Part shown: positions 49,168 to 57,548 of the stretch, one piece after another | Numbering within the stretch: the stretch's first letter is position 1 | Layout of the letters: each line of letters starts with the position of its first letter | DNA from: Pleomorphomonas diazotrophica | GTDB lineage: Bacteria > Pseudomonadota > Alphaproteobacteria > Rhizobiales > Pleomorphomonadaceae | Length of the DNA: 64,000 nucleotides | NCBI RefSeq assembly: GCF_002844595.1 | Contig: NZ_PJNW01000015.1 | Span: 1-64,000, forward strand | Direction of reading: 5' to 3' | Notes under the pieces: generated by a model | Told to the model about the DNA's origin: nothing | Seen by the model: only the letters and a program-made list of their open reading frames with translations | Database searches by the model: none | Position numbers and translations under genes: made by a program

Positions 49168-50177
49168 TCAAGTGTCTCCAGCAACTCTTCGGCAGCCTGC
49201 GCCACGCGTTCGTCCGGACTCGCCCGGACACTGAGATACAGCGAGAACCTATCGATGACACCGTCCCGCGCGAGGATGAGCGGGTCGTAGGCCCAGCTCT
49301 GGATCTCGGTGCGGTCGTCGTCGAATCCTCCCGTGGGGATGAGTGCGAGACTCTCGCTGAGATTTTTCCAGTTCAGCGCCAGCACGGCACGCGTCTCGAC
49401 CCGAGGCGCAGCCAGCATGGTGTAGTGGGCAAGAGCGCTCTCACCGGCGAGTGGTGCGACAGAGCTTCCGATCCTGCCATTGACGACGCGAACTTTGCGG
49501 ACTGGGGATTGCAATCGCTCGCGAACGGCCTCCCACAACTCATGACTGCCCAAGAGCATGTGCAGACGGCGTTGTCGGCCAACTTGGCGGCGCTTTGCAA
49601 GCTGAAGGGCCTCAAGCTCACTCAGCGTTCGACTCATGCTCATGATCGACACGCCGAACCGCTTGGCGAGGTCGGTAAGATGTTCGTCCTCGGGGGCGAC
49701 ACCTTGCAGGATCGCAAGCAGCAGCAATTGCGCTGTAGGACTGACCCGGTCGGCGGGGGGGATTGCAATCTTCGGCGCGCGTTCGCGAAGATCGAGCAAT
49801 GCTTCCGGAACGTAAAGCTGTGCGCCCGGAGCAATGAACCCAACCTGCCGCTCCACCATCTGACGCCGGACGGCGCTCGGCACATTGTCAAGCAACAGCA
49901 AGACGAGATCGACGCCGAGTTGACGATGGATAAGGTCACGGTGCTTGAGATAATCTGCTGACATGCCTCGTCGAGGTTCGCGTATGGCCATGATAACGAG
50001 GGGACGGCTGCCCAATTGCCCCTGCCACAGCTTATAGCGATCATGCACGAAATGTGGAACGTTCGCAGGGGCAATCGGTGTCAGTTCCAGCCGCCGCCCG
50101 AAGGCGTGCAGGACATAGGCCTCCGCCGCCTCGGCAAGCGTATCCAATTGCGCGGCTGGGATTTCTTCTAACATCAT
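49161..50177 (-). CDS. HTH protein, putative AbiE-type antitoxin/regulator
   Basis: The 338-residue protein has a central winged HTH (ILQGVAPEDEHLTDLAKRFGVSIMSMSRTLSELEALQLAKRRQVGRQRRLHML, about residues 150-205) and an N-terminal domain with VIMAIREPRRGMSADYLKHRDLIHRQLGVDLVLLLLDN. The C-terminal half (LALNWKNLSESLALIPTGGFDDDRTEIQSWAYDPLILARDGVIDRFSLYLSV) recalls AbiEi-like C-terminal domains. It is the first gene of the pair and has repeated half-sites at its start, pointing to autoregulation. Two ATGs (50177 and 50174) are possible; no Shine-Dalgarno is visible. Confidence 0.75.
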   Translation of the reverse strand: MMLEEIPAAQLDTLAEAAEAYVLHAFGRRLELTPIAPANVPHFVHDRYKLWQGQLGSRPLVIMAIREPRRGMSADYLKHRDLIHRQLGVDLVLLLLDNVPSAVRRQMVERQVGFIAPGAQLYVPEALLDLRERAPKIAIPPADRVSPTAQLLLLAILQGVAPEDEHLTDLAKRFGVSIMSMSRTLSELEALQLAKRRQVGRQRRLHMLLGSHELWEAVRERLQSPVRKVRVVNGRIGSSVAPLAGESALAHYTMLAAPRVETRAVLALNWKNLSESLALIPTGGFDDDRTEIQSWAYDPLILARDGVIDRFSLYLSVRASPDERVAQAAEELLETLEW

Positions 50178-50187
50178 GCGATCAGTC

Positions 50188-50222
50188 TAACAGTGGTGCT
50201 GTTAAAAGTAAATCTGCTGTTA
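50188..50222. promoter_or_regulatory. Operator half-sites upstream of AbiE-like operon
   Basis: TAACAG-N5-CTGTTA is a perfect inverted repeat at 50188-50204, and a further CTGTTA lies at 50217-50222. Three copies of one half-site within 35 bp, beginning 11 bp from the start codon, suggest cooperative autoregulation by the HTH protein. Confidence 0.6.
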
Positions 50223-50315
50223 GATACAGGCATGTGTGCCGGCTCCCAGAGCTGGTGACGAGTGTTCCCTTGCTCGTTTTCGATGCGGTTGACTTGTGCT
50301 GCCGCCACCCCAGCC

Positions 50316-50717
50316 CTACCTCCCCGCCTTCCCCACATTCCACCCCACCGCCTCCCGCACCAACTCCCTGAACGCCTCCCCATCCACCATCTCCCCCTCG
50401 CGAATATCAATCGCGCGCCTCGTCCCTCCGCCTAACCCTGCATTGAACAAGCCCTTGGGATCGTTGAGGGCGGCGCCGTGGGGGAAGGTTAGTTTGACGT
50501 AGGTCTTGTAGACTTCGCCGGTGCAGAGGATGCCGGCGTGTTCCCAGGTGGGAACGCCTTGGGGGTTGGTGGGTTTGGCCCATTTGAGGGCTTCGACGAC
50601 GTCGGGGTCGGCCTCGTGGATCAGGGCGCGGATGCGCTTCAGGGTTTCGCCGCGCCAGTCGCCCAGCTTTTCGAGCTTCAGATCGATCAGGGCGGATGGC
50701 GATAGTTGGTCGGTCAT
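50316..50717 (-). CDS. DUF1801 (YdhG-like) domain protein
   Basis: The 133-residue protein has the DUF1801 pattern: LGDWRGETLKRIRALIHEADPDVVEALKWAKPTNPQGVPTWEHAGILCTGEVYKTYVKLTFPHGAAL, with a conserved W followed by P and a K-rich strand. The family is small, cytoplasmic and without established function. GGAGGAG before ATG 50717 sets the start. The next gene upstream on this strand (50746-51198) ends 29 bp away. Confidence 0.88.
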   Translation of the reverse strand: MTDQLSPSALIDLKLEKLGDWRGETLKRIRALIHEADPDVVEALKWAKPTNPQGVPTWEHAGILCTGEVYKTYVKLTFPHGAALNDPKGLFNAGLGGGTRRAIDIREGEMVDGEAFRELVREAVGWNVGKAGR

Positions 50718-50745
50718 CAATGCTCCTCCATGTGAGAGCGTCAGC

Positions 50746-51198
50746 TCAAAGCGCCAGCTTCATGCCCTCGTGGCTCGCCTCGAATCCCAGCGACGCGTAG
50801 AAGGCGTGGGCGCGGGAGCGGGTCTTGTCGGTGGTGAGCTGGACGAGGCCGCAGTGGCGGGCGCGGCATTCGGCGATCGCCCGCTCGATCAGCGCCCGGC
50901 CGATGCCGGCGCCGCGCCGCGTCCGGGCGACGCGCACGCCCTCGATCTGGCCGCGCCACATACCCCGGCGCGTCAGGCCGGGGATGAAGGTGAGCTGAAG
51001 GCAGCCCACCACCGCGCCGCCGTCGTCGGCCACCAGCAGCATCTGGTTGGGATCGGCCGCGATGGCGTCATAGGCGGCGAGATAGCCGGCGTCGAGCGGC
51101 AGGCGCGCGTCCTCCCGCCCCCGTCCCAAGTCGTCGTCGGTGAGAAGGGCGACGATGGCGGGGAGGTCGTCGGCCGTCGCGGGTCTGATGTCCACCAT
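50746..51198 (-). CDS. GNAT family N-acetyltransferase
   Basis: The 150-residue protein is a standard single-domain GNAT enzyme: IRPATADDLPAIVALL at the start, MLLVADDGGAVVGCLQLTFIPGL, RTRRGAGIGRALIERAIAECRARH (acetyl-CoA loop RRGAGIG) and AHAFYASLGFEASHEGMKL. The acceptor is unknown. ATG 51198 follows GAGGAAACC. It lies just after the AraC gene on the same strand and may share its transcript. Confidence 0.93.
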   Translation of the reverse strand: MVDIRPATADDLPAIVALLTDDDLGRGREDARLPLDAGYLAAYDAIAADPNQMLLVADDGGAVVGCLQLTFIPGLTRRGMWRGQIEGVRVARTRRGAGIGRALIERAIAECRARHCGLVQLTTDKTRSRAHAFYASLGFEASHEGMKLAL

Positions 51199-51212
51199 GG
51201 GTTTCCTCGCTG

Positions 51213-52112
51213 TCACGCCGCCGCGCCGCGCGCGTATCTCGCCGGCGGCTCGCCGACGTGGCGGGAGAAGGCGATGGTGAAGGTGCTGGCGGAGGCGTAG
51301 CCGGTGCGTTCGGCCACCTCGGCGACGCCGGCCGCGCCCCGGCGCAGCATGTCTTTTGCCAGCGCCATGCGCCAGGCCAGGAGATATTCCATGGGCGCGA
51401 GGCCGACGACGCGGCGGAAGCGCTCGAAGAAGACGGAGCGGGAGAGGCCGGCTTCCCTCGCGAGCTCCGGCACCGTCCAGGGGCGCGTCGGGTTCTCGTG
51501 CAGGCGACGGAGGGCGGCGGCGAGCCGCTCGTCGGCCAGGCCGCGGATGAGGCCGGGCGAGGCGGTGGCGCCGGGCAGGGCGCGGAAGGCCTCGATCAGC
51601 ATCACCTCCAGGAGATGGGCGAGCACCACGTCGCGGGCCGGGCGGGCGGCGCGCGCCTCCTCGTCCACCAGCTCCACCAGCGTCGAAAGGCGCGGCGCGC
51701 CGCGCACGTGGATGAGGCGCGGCAAGAGCGACAGGAGGAGCGCGGTGTCGGCCGAGCCGAAGGCGCAATAGCCGACCACGAGGCGCGTGTCGGCCGGCCC
51801 GTCCGCCCGGCCCATGCGATAGTGGCGCGGCCCCACCTCCACCGGCTGGGTGACGACGCCCTCGGGCGGCGGCGCGAGGCTGGTGGTGGTGAAGTCGTTG
51901 GCCGAGGGGATCAGCACGAAGTCGCCCTTCTCGGCGATCAGCGGCGGGTGGTCGTCCACCGCGAGGCGGCAAGCGCCGTCGAGCACGGCGGCATAGAAGG
52001 GGCGGCCGGCCTCGACGCGGGTGACGCGCCAGGCGCCGGCGGCCGAGACCAGCTTGGAATAGCGGGCGCTCGGCTGGAGGAGGGTGACGACCTCGGCGAG
52101 CGGATCGGTCAT
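51213..52112 (-). CDS. AraC family transcriptional regulator, paralogue of 42843 gene
   Basis: The 299-residue protein parallels the AraC protein at 42843 (MTDPLAEVVTLLQPSARYSKL against MKIDPLAEVVTLLQPRARFSKL) with cupin sensor and two C-terminal HTHs (WTVPELAREAGLSRSVFFERFRRVVGLAPMEYLLAW; EVAERTGYASASTFTIAFSRHVG). ATG 52112 is preferred, with CCGGA upstream; a longer form starts at 52148. It is divergent from the SDR gene at 52273, with a repeat and a palindrome between them. Confidence 0.92.
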   Translation of the reverse strand: MTDPLAEVVTLLQPSARYSKLVSAAGAWRVTRVEAGRPFYAAVLDGACRLAVDDHPPLIAEKGDFVLIPSANDFTTTSLAPPPEGVVTQPVEVGPRHYRMGRADGPADTRLVVGYCAFGSADTALLLSLLPRLIHVRGAPRLSTLVELVDEEARAARPARDVVLAHLLEVMLIEAFRALPGATASPGLIRGLADERLAAALRRLHENPTRPWTVPELAREAGLSRSVFFERFRRVVGLAPMEYLLAWRMALAKDMLRRGAAGVAEVAERTGYASASTFTIAFSRHVGEPPARYARGAAA

Positions 52113-52139
52113 TTCCGGACTTTCGTAAAAGAATATCGG

Positions 52140-52151
52140 ACGATGCATCGT
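52140..52151. promoter_or_regulatory. 12-bp palindrome upstream of AraC gene
   Basis: ACGATGCATCGT is a perfect palindrome 28 bp before the AraC start codon, in the gap shared with the divergent SDR gene. It does not match the inverted arms of the paralogous locus at 42771. Confidence 0.35.
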
Positions 52152-52201
52152 AGCACGTCCCGGATGTCCAATCTATCTTCAAGCCCTCAACAGCTTCTTC
52201 G

Positions 52202-52251
52202 GACGCAGTTCCGGACGCAAAACCGGTTCCCACTTTTGCTGGAACTGCTCA
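52202..52251. repeat. Family A repeat, copy 5, in a divergent promoter region
   Basis: GACGCAGTTCCGGACGCAAA, ACCGGTTCCCACTTTTGCTG and GAACTGCTCAGG lies 21 bp before the SDR start codon. Unlike the other copies, it sits upstream of a gene rather than at gene ends. Confidence 0.75.
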
Positions 52252-52272
52252 GGTATTTTGAAAGGACATCCC

Positions 52273-53043
52273 ATGACGACGGTCTTGATCACCGGCTGTT
52301 CCTCGGGCTTCGGGCTTGAAACGGCCAAGTATTTCCTGGAGCGCGGCTGGAACGTGGTCGCCACCATGCGCAAGCCGCGCGAGGATCTCCTGCCGGCGTC
52401 GGAGCGGCTCAGGGTGTTGCCGCTCGACGTGACGGATGCCAAGAGCATCGCTGAGTGCGTCGCGGCGGCCGGGCCGATCGACGTCTTGGTCAACAATGCC
52501 GGCGTCGGCTTCTTCAATCCGCTGGAGGGCACGTCGGCCGAAAACGCGCGGTTGATCTTCAAGACCAACACGCTCGGCACCATGGCCATGACGCAGGCGG
52601 TGCTGCCGCAGTTCCGCGAGCGGCGCGCGGGGGTGATCGTCAACGTGTCCTCCAGCGTCACGGTGGCGCCGCTGCACCTACTCTCGGTCTACACGGCCAG
52701 CAAGGCGGCGGTGAACGCCTTTTCGGAAAGCGTGGCGCTGGAGCTCGAGCCCTTCGGCATCCGCGTGCGCATCGTGCTGCCCGGCCGGGCGCCGGAAACC
52801 GACTTCGGCCAGAACGCCCGCGCGCTGATGGCCGGCGGCATCCCCGAGCCCTATGGCGACATCGCCGAGGCGGTGTTCGCCAAGTGGGCCCAGCAGCCGG
52901 TGGACGAGGTGACGCACGCCATCGACGTGGCCGAGGCGGTGTGGCGGGCGGCGACCGATCCGAATTGCCCCATGCGGCTGCCGGCGGGCGCGGACGCCGT
53001 GGCGCTGGCGGCGAGGGTGGGAAGAGAGTCCGTCATGGCGTGA
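52273..53043 (+). CDS. SDR family oxidoreductase, paralogue of 41998 gene
   Basis: The 256-residue SDR begins MTTVLITGCSSGFGLETAKYFLERGWNVVATMRKPRE, then VNNAGVGFFNPLEG and VNVSSSVTVAPLHLLSVYTASKAAVNAF with catalytic residues. It shares the TGCSSGFG cofactor loop and most of its sequence with the SDR at 41998-42747. ATG 52273 follows AAAGGACATCCC, a modest site. It is probably controlled by the divergent AraC protein. Confidence 0.92.
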   Translation: MTTVLITGCSSGFGLETAKYFLERGWNVVATMRKPREDLLPASERLRVLPLDVTDAKSIAECVAAAGPIDVLVNNAGVGFFNPLEGTSAENARLIFKTNTLGTMAMTQAVLPQFRERRAGVIVNVSSSVTVAPLHLLSVYTASKAAVNAFSESVALELEPFGIRVRIVLPGRAPETDFGQNARALMAGGIPEPYGDIAEAVFAKWAQQPVDEVTHAIDVAEAVWRAATDPNCPMRLPAGADAVALAARVGRESVMA

Positions 53044-53434
53044 AGGGAAGGAGAGGAGCGCGATATCGGCGTCGCGCTTCGTCCTGCCTGAGGTACACCT
53101 TGAATTCGCGAGCGAATTCAAGCGGCCTGCGCGGGGATGACAGATTTATATATACGGAACAAGTTGATAGCTGGTGATAGCCCTCTGTTGGCCGAACTAT
53201 CGACTGCTGCCATCATGCTGTCATCCCCGCGAAGGCCACTTGAATTCACGTGTGTGAATTCAAGGAGGACCTCGGGCAGGAAAGGGCAAGGGGCGGGCAT
53301 AGGGCGGCGCTGAAAAAGGAAGCGCGATATCGGCGTCGTGCTCCATCTCCCTGTACTTGCGCATTTTCGGGTTGTCGTCGCCGGCATCGCGTGTAACGCC
53401 TTGTCTTCCCCAAGATGGGATACAGGGAGCTGAG
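53044..53434. repeat. Gap with a family B unit carrying nested palindromes in both arms
   Basis: The unit spans about 53055-53305. Its forward arm has the nested palindrome at 53099-53122 and its reverse arm a similar one at 53239-53264 (CTTGAATTCAC...GTGAATTCAAG). A left-end fragment (GCGCGATATCGGCGTCGTGC) follows at 53322. The last 80 bp should contain the cupin promoter. No gene is seen. Confidence 0.8.
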
Positions 53435-53791
53435 ATGAAGACGGTCAATCTCAAGGACAAGCTGAGCCGGTTTTCGAGCCACTGGGACCCGCATGTGGTG
53501 GCCGACTACAACGACAACGACGTGATGGTCGTGAAGTTCATGGGCGAATACCCCTTCCACAAGCACGATACGACCGACGACTTCTTCTACGTGCTGGAAG
53601 GCGAGATGGAGATGGACATCGAGGGCGAGCCGCCGCGCACCGTCAGGGCCGGCGAGCTCTTCGTGGTGCCGAAGGGCGTGGTGCATCGCCCGCGCGCCAA
53701 GAGCGAGGTCAAGGTTCTGCTGATCGAGCCCAAGGGAGAGCCGAACTCCGGCGATTCAGGCCGCGAGCCGGCTCCGAAGAGGCGTATCTGA
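53435..53791 (+). CDS. Cupin domain protein
   Basis: The 118-residue protein is a single cupin: VADYNDNDVMVVKFMGEYPFHKHDTTDDFFYVLEGEMEMDIEGEPPRTVRAGELFVVPKGVVHRPRAKSEVKVLLIEP, with the metal-binding HKH...E first motif and the later H of VVHRP. Such proteins are small sensors or enzymes binding a metal and a small organic molecule. GGGAGCTGAG places the start at ATG 53435. No partner genes are nearby. Confidence 0.9.
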   Translation: MKTVNLKDKLSRFSSHWDPHVVADYNDNDVMVVKFMGEYPFHKHDTTDDFFYVLEGEMEMDIEGEPPRTVRAGELFVVPKGVVHRPRAKSEVKVLLIEPKGEPNSGDSGREPAPKRRI

Positions 53792-54041
53792 GGGCGTGGG
53801 GTAGATGGTCGGGTATTGGAGCGCGATATCGGCGTCGCGCTTCGTTCTGCCTGAGGTCCTCGCTTTCGCAAGGATGACAGTTTATTGATATGAAACAGTT
53901 ACTTGCGTGTTCTCAGCTCGCCGCTGCCGAACGATTTCCCGCCTCCATCAAGCTGTCATCCTGGCGAAGGCCGCTTGAATGCGCGTGCGAACTCAAGGTG
54001 AACCTCAGGCAGAAGAGAGCGAGAACGGAGACGGCCGTAGG
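53792..54041. repeat. Family B composite repeat (53818-54022)
   Basis: Forward arm GAGGTCCTCGCTTTCGCAAG near 53855, spacer with TTGATATGAAACAG, and a reverse arm with the nested near-palindrome at 53974-53997. The end of the EF-hand gene abuts the right side. Confidence 0.75.
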
Positions 54042-55487
54042 CTATCGGCAGCCCGGCGGAAGCGGTTTGCCTGGTTCTTCCGAATCCCTACAGGACTGCC
54101 CCGCTGACCCTTCCGGTCCCGCGACTGTGAGGTTCAAGCCGAACTTGCCAGACCGAGTGCCCGTGGAGCCCGCCGGGAGAGAGGGGAGCGGCCCGCCGAT
54201 GCCAAGCGTGATTGGCAACACCTTGTATTTAGCCGCCGGCGCGAAGGCTGCCACCTTGCCGGGGTCGATGCTCACGAGACCGGCAGGTGCAAGTTCTGCG
54301 GCGGCACGCCAGTCTTCAAGATCAAACCCCGGCGGTGCCGATGGCCGGCTTACGGGCGTGTCCTCGAAGTCCATTGCCGTTACCAACAGCTTGGCAACCG
54401 AATAGGTTGCCGCTATCCGGCCGGGCCTCCGGCCGATCGCCGCGGCGACTCTGTCCCCGATCAACCTTCCTTCCCCCGGGGAAACGTCGTGGAACGACGG
54501 CACGCAGACGTCCCGCTCGTCGCCGTCCGCCAGCGCCAGCTTGTCCGCCGATATGCCGACGGCTCCGCTGTGCGCCCGCATGAAACCGCTTAGGACAACC
54601 CTTTCAACGCGATCGGTCGCGCCCGTGAAGCGCCAGATCATCGGTTCGTCAGTGGAGAGAATGATGTAGAGCGGTTCGCTGCCGGCCTTGATGGCGATCT
54701 CGGCCGTGGTGGTTTGCTTCTCGGGCGAGCCGATGTAGACGTCGGAGACGGCGGCGCCGTCATGGACGCCAACGAGGACGATTTCCGCCCCTGACGATGG
54801 GCGGGGCATCGCACAATCGAGACTGCCGGGCGGCAGCGTCATATCGGAGGCGTCCCGCAAAAGGTTGATAAGCAGCCTGGTTACGGTGTCGCGCGTCAGT
54901 GACGGCTCGTTGGCATCCGCTCCGACATCGCCGAAGACTGATCGATATTCTGAAGCGGAAATCTCCAGGTCACCATTGGCATCGACCTCCCTGAAGGCAC
55001 GGGTGGCGCGGTCCAGAACCTCCTGAAGGTGGATCTCGTCGCCGTCGACCATCCTGAGATAGGCATGCGCCGCCACAACACGCGGTTCGGTGACGGTATT
55101 GAACTCGTGCCGGCTCACGGCTGCATGCTCATTCTTGCCGAACAGGCGGAACAGCTCATCGATCTTGCGGGCTTCTACGCCTGCCTGACCGAGTTCGGAT
55201 CTATCCAACCGGTCATTGCCATCGATGTCCGCGCGCATGGCCGCGTTGACGGCCCTAACCCACCGGCGCTCCGCCGCGCGCTCGTAAAGGGCGATCTCCG
55301 ATGCCGGCACGGCCGTGCTCCCCTCGGGAATCCCTCGCTGGAAATAGCGCAGCGGCGACAAGACGTGCCCCACATAGGCTTCAAAAACCACGTTTGGGCG
55401 CATGGCATAGACGAAAACGCTGTTGTCCGTCGCGGCTTGGGACGCGGACGCGGCGGTCGCGAGGAGCAAGGCGAGCAGGAGACGCAT
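54042..55487 (-). CDS. Secreted EF-hand calcium-binding protein
   Basis: The 481-residue protein (from ATG 55487) has a signal peptide, MRLLLALLLATAASASQA, and two EF-hand loops: DIDGNDRLDRSEL near residue 85 and DANGDLEISASEY near 170, which have the D-x-D/N-x-D/N spacing for Ca2+. The rest is unrecognised (AEIVLVGVHDGAAVSDVYIGSPEKQTTTAEIAIKAGSEPLYIILSTDEPMIWRF). It is probably periplasmic or surface-exposed. The start could be at an upstream in-frame ATG (55628), but only the chosen one gives a signal peptide. The long C-terminal part is proline- and glycine-rich. Confidence 0.78.
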   Translation of the reverse strand: MRLLLALLLATAASASQAATDNSVFVYAMRPNVVFEAYVGHVLSPLRYFQRGIPEGSTAVPASEIALYERAAERRWVRAVNAAMRADIDGNDRLDRSELGQAGVEARKIDELFRLFGKNEHAAVSRHEFNTVTEPRVVAAHAYLRMVDGDEIHLQEVLDRATRAFREVDANGDLEISASEYRSVFGDVGADANEPSLTRDTVTRLLINLLRDASDMTLPPGSLDCAMPRPSSGAEIVLVGVHDGAAVSDVYIGSPEKQTTTAEIAIKAGSEPLYIILSTDEPMIWRFTGATDRVERVVLSGFMRAHSGAVGISADKLALADGDERDVCVPSFHDVSPGEGRLIGDRVAAAIGRRPGRIAATYSVAKLLVTAMDFEDTPVSRPSAPPGFDLEDWRAAAELAPAGLVSIDPGKVAAFAPAAKYKVLPITLGIGGPLPSLPAGSTGTRSGKFGLNLTVAGPEGSAGQSCRDSEEPGKPLPPGCR

Positions 55488-55945
55488 GGCGAACGGCCAA
55501 CTCCTCTTGGATTGACGAAAGCGAGCGGCTTCTCGGCCCAGAGGTTGCAGAATACCGCAGTCTCTATCGGGCGTCGATGGCAAGGCGGCAGAAGGCCACC
55601 CGAGAAGATGAAGGAAAGAGGCGGACACGAAGCGCGATATCGGCCGATGCGCTCCACCGTCCTGAGGTCCTCCTTGAAATCACGCGTGAATTCAAGCGGC
55701 CTTCGCGCAGGATGACAGTTTATTGATATGAAACAGTAGCTTAAGTGTAAGCGCCTCGCCCTGTCGAAGGACCTCCCGCCACCATCATTCCCGAGCAGGC
55801 CGCTTGAATTCGCACGCGAACTCAAGGTGTACCTCAGGCAGGAAAGGGCGAGGGGGGAGATAGGCGCCTTATGGCATCGCCCCTCGTCCCTGAAAGAGGC
55901 GAGGGGCAAGCATGGTGGCGCCCCTCGCTCCCGTCGCGCTGCCCG
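55488..55945. repeat. Gap with a family B unit (55630-55862)
   Basis: Both arms carry nested palindromes, at 55673-55696 and 55803-55826, and the spacer has TTGATATGAAACAG. From 55488 to 55629 no gene is seen; this should hold the EF-hand gene promoter. Confidence 0.75.
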
Positions 55946-56379
55946 TCAGCCGGTCTGGGTGTGCGTTCCGCCGGGGCGGGAGATGTCGGTCAGGGCTTCG
56001 CCGGCCATGCCGTCGCGGGTGGCGATCGCCAGGTCGCCGAGCGACAGGATGCCCACCAGTTGCTTTTCGCGGTTGACCACCGGCAGGCGGCGCACCTGGT
56101 TGTCGCCCATGTTGCGGCTGACGTCCTCAAGCTGCTGGTCCTCGAAGCAGTATTTGACGTCGTCGGTCATGACGTCGCGCACCGGCGTGTCAGGCCCCTT
56201 GCCGCGGGCCACGGCGCGGATGGCGATGTCGCGGTCGGTGATCATGCCGACGAGGCGGCTGTTCTCGCTGACCGGCAGGGCGCCGGCGTCCAGCCCGGCC
56301 ATCAGCTGGGCGGCCTGTTCGATGGTTTCTTCGGCGTGGGCGACGCGCACGTCGCGCGTCATCGCTTCGCTCACCTGCA
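55946..56379 (-). CDS. CBS domain protein
   Basis: The 144-residue protein is a Bateman module of two CBS domains: VSEAMTRDVRVAHAEETIEQAAQLMAGLDAGALPVSENSRLVGMITDRDIAIRAVARG and PVRDVMTDDVKYCFEDQQLEDVSRNMGDNQVRRLPVVNREKQLVGILSLGDLAIAT. Each ends with the nucleotide-binding strand. Such proteins sense adenine nucleotides; what this one regulates is unknown. AGGAGG lies six bases before ATG 56379. Confidence 0.93.
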
Positions 56380-56669
56380 TGGCGGCCTCCTGTTGTTGCG
56401 GACCCGGCGCCGCGCAAGGGGGTGTCCATGGCGACGCCGGTTCGGGGAAACCGCTGGGGTGGGGGATTGTTCCTGCGAGGGGGATGGTGGTGTGGGGAGC
56501 GTGATATCGGCGGCGCGCTCTACCGTCCTGAGGTCCTGCGCCTTCGCGCAGGATGACAGGTAATTTATATAACAAAAACAATTATATAGCGTGTCATCTT
56601 GCACGAAGGCGCAGGACCTCGGCCAAGAAAGTGGCGAGGGGCATATATCGCCGCCCCTCGCTCTCCTCA
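56380..56669. repeat. Gap with a compact family B unit (56498-56666)
   Basis: This is the shortest complete unit, 170 bp: forward arm CCTGAGGTCCTGCGCCTTCG, spacer of about 40 bp (TTTATATAACAAAAACAATTATATAGC), reverse arm, and a matching CATATATCGCCGCC end. The whole folds as one long imperfect inverted repeat. Confidence 0.75.
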
Positions 56670-57548
56670 TCACCCGAAGCGCGCGGCGATGATGGCGGCG
56701 GTGTCGGCGATCACCTTGTTGCGGCCGGGCATGTCGAGGTCGGAGCCGGTGAAGTAGATCGAGGCCAGGATGGGCGCCTTTTCGGGCCGGTAGATGATGC
56801 CGACGTCGTTGCGCGTGCCGTGGCCGCCGCTGCCCGACTTGTCGGCCACCTGCCAGGTTTTCGGCACGCCGGCCCTGATCAGCGGGCCGGTGACGATGCC
56901 GGTCAGCATCCACTCCTCCAGCTTCTTGCGCGAGGTCTCTGACAGCGCGTTGCCGACCATCAGCGCGTCGAGGGTGCCCATCATGGCCTCGGGGGTGGTG
57001 GTGTCGCGTTCGTCGCCCTCGTCGGCGGTGTTGAGCGAGGGCTCGGTGCGGTCGAGGCGGGAGGTGGCGTCGCCCAGCGCGCGGACGTAGGCGGTCCAGC
57101 CGGCCGGGCCGCCGATCTCCTTGAGGATCAGGTTGGCGGCGGTGTTGTCGCTCATCTCGACGGCGGCGCGGCAGAGCACTTCCAGGCTCAGGGAGCCCTC
57201 GGCGACGTGCTCCTTGGCGACGGGGGCGTAGTCCTGGAGGTCGGCCTTGCCGTAGGAGATGGACTTGTCGAGCCTGAGCTTGCCCTGGTCGACGGCGGCG
57301 AGCACGGCGGCGGCGGCCACGAACTTGAAGGTCGAGCACATGGCGAAGCGCTCGTCCGCCCGGTGGACGAGGCGGGCACCGGTGGCCTTGTCGAGCGCGG
57401 CGACGCCGAGCCGGCCGCCGCTGCGCTTTTCCAGCGCGGCGAGTTCGTCGTCGGCGGCGAGCGCCCTGCCGGCGAGCATCAGGCCGAGACCGGCGGTGGC
57501 GGCCGTGCCGAGCAGCGAGCGGCGGGTCGGGAAAAGAAGATCGTGCAT
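56670..57548 (-). CDS. Class A beta-lactamase
   Basis: The 292-residue enzyme has a twin-arginine-type signal (PTRRSLLGTAATAGLGLMLAGRALA) and all class A motifs: S72-TFK75 in MCSTFK, SDN at 133-135, the general base E169 in EPSLN and KSG in VADKSGSGG. It is periplasmic and hydrolyses beta-lactams; spectrum cannot be judged. A cysteine precedes the active serine as in some carbapenemases, but the partner cysteine (KTGTC-type) is absent, so no disulfide is expected. No AmpR/BlaI-type regulator is adjacent. ATG 57548 is the start. Confidence 0.95.
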   Translation of the reverse strand: MHDLLFPTRRSLLGTAATAGLGLMLAGRALAADDELAALEKRSGGRLGVAALDKATGARLVHRADERFAMCSTFKFVAAAAVLAAVDQGKLRLDKSISYGKADLQDYAPVAKEHVAEGSLSLEVLCRAAVEMSDNTAANLILKEIGGPAGWTAYVRALGDATSRLDRTEPSLNTADEGDERDTTTPEAMMGTLDALMVGNALSETSRKKLEEWMLTGIVTGPLIRAGVPKTWQVADKSGSGGHGTRNDVGIIYRPEKAPILASIYFTGSDLDMPGRNKVIADTAAIIAARFG

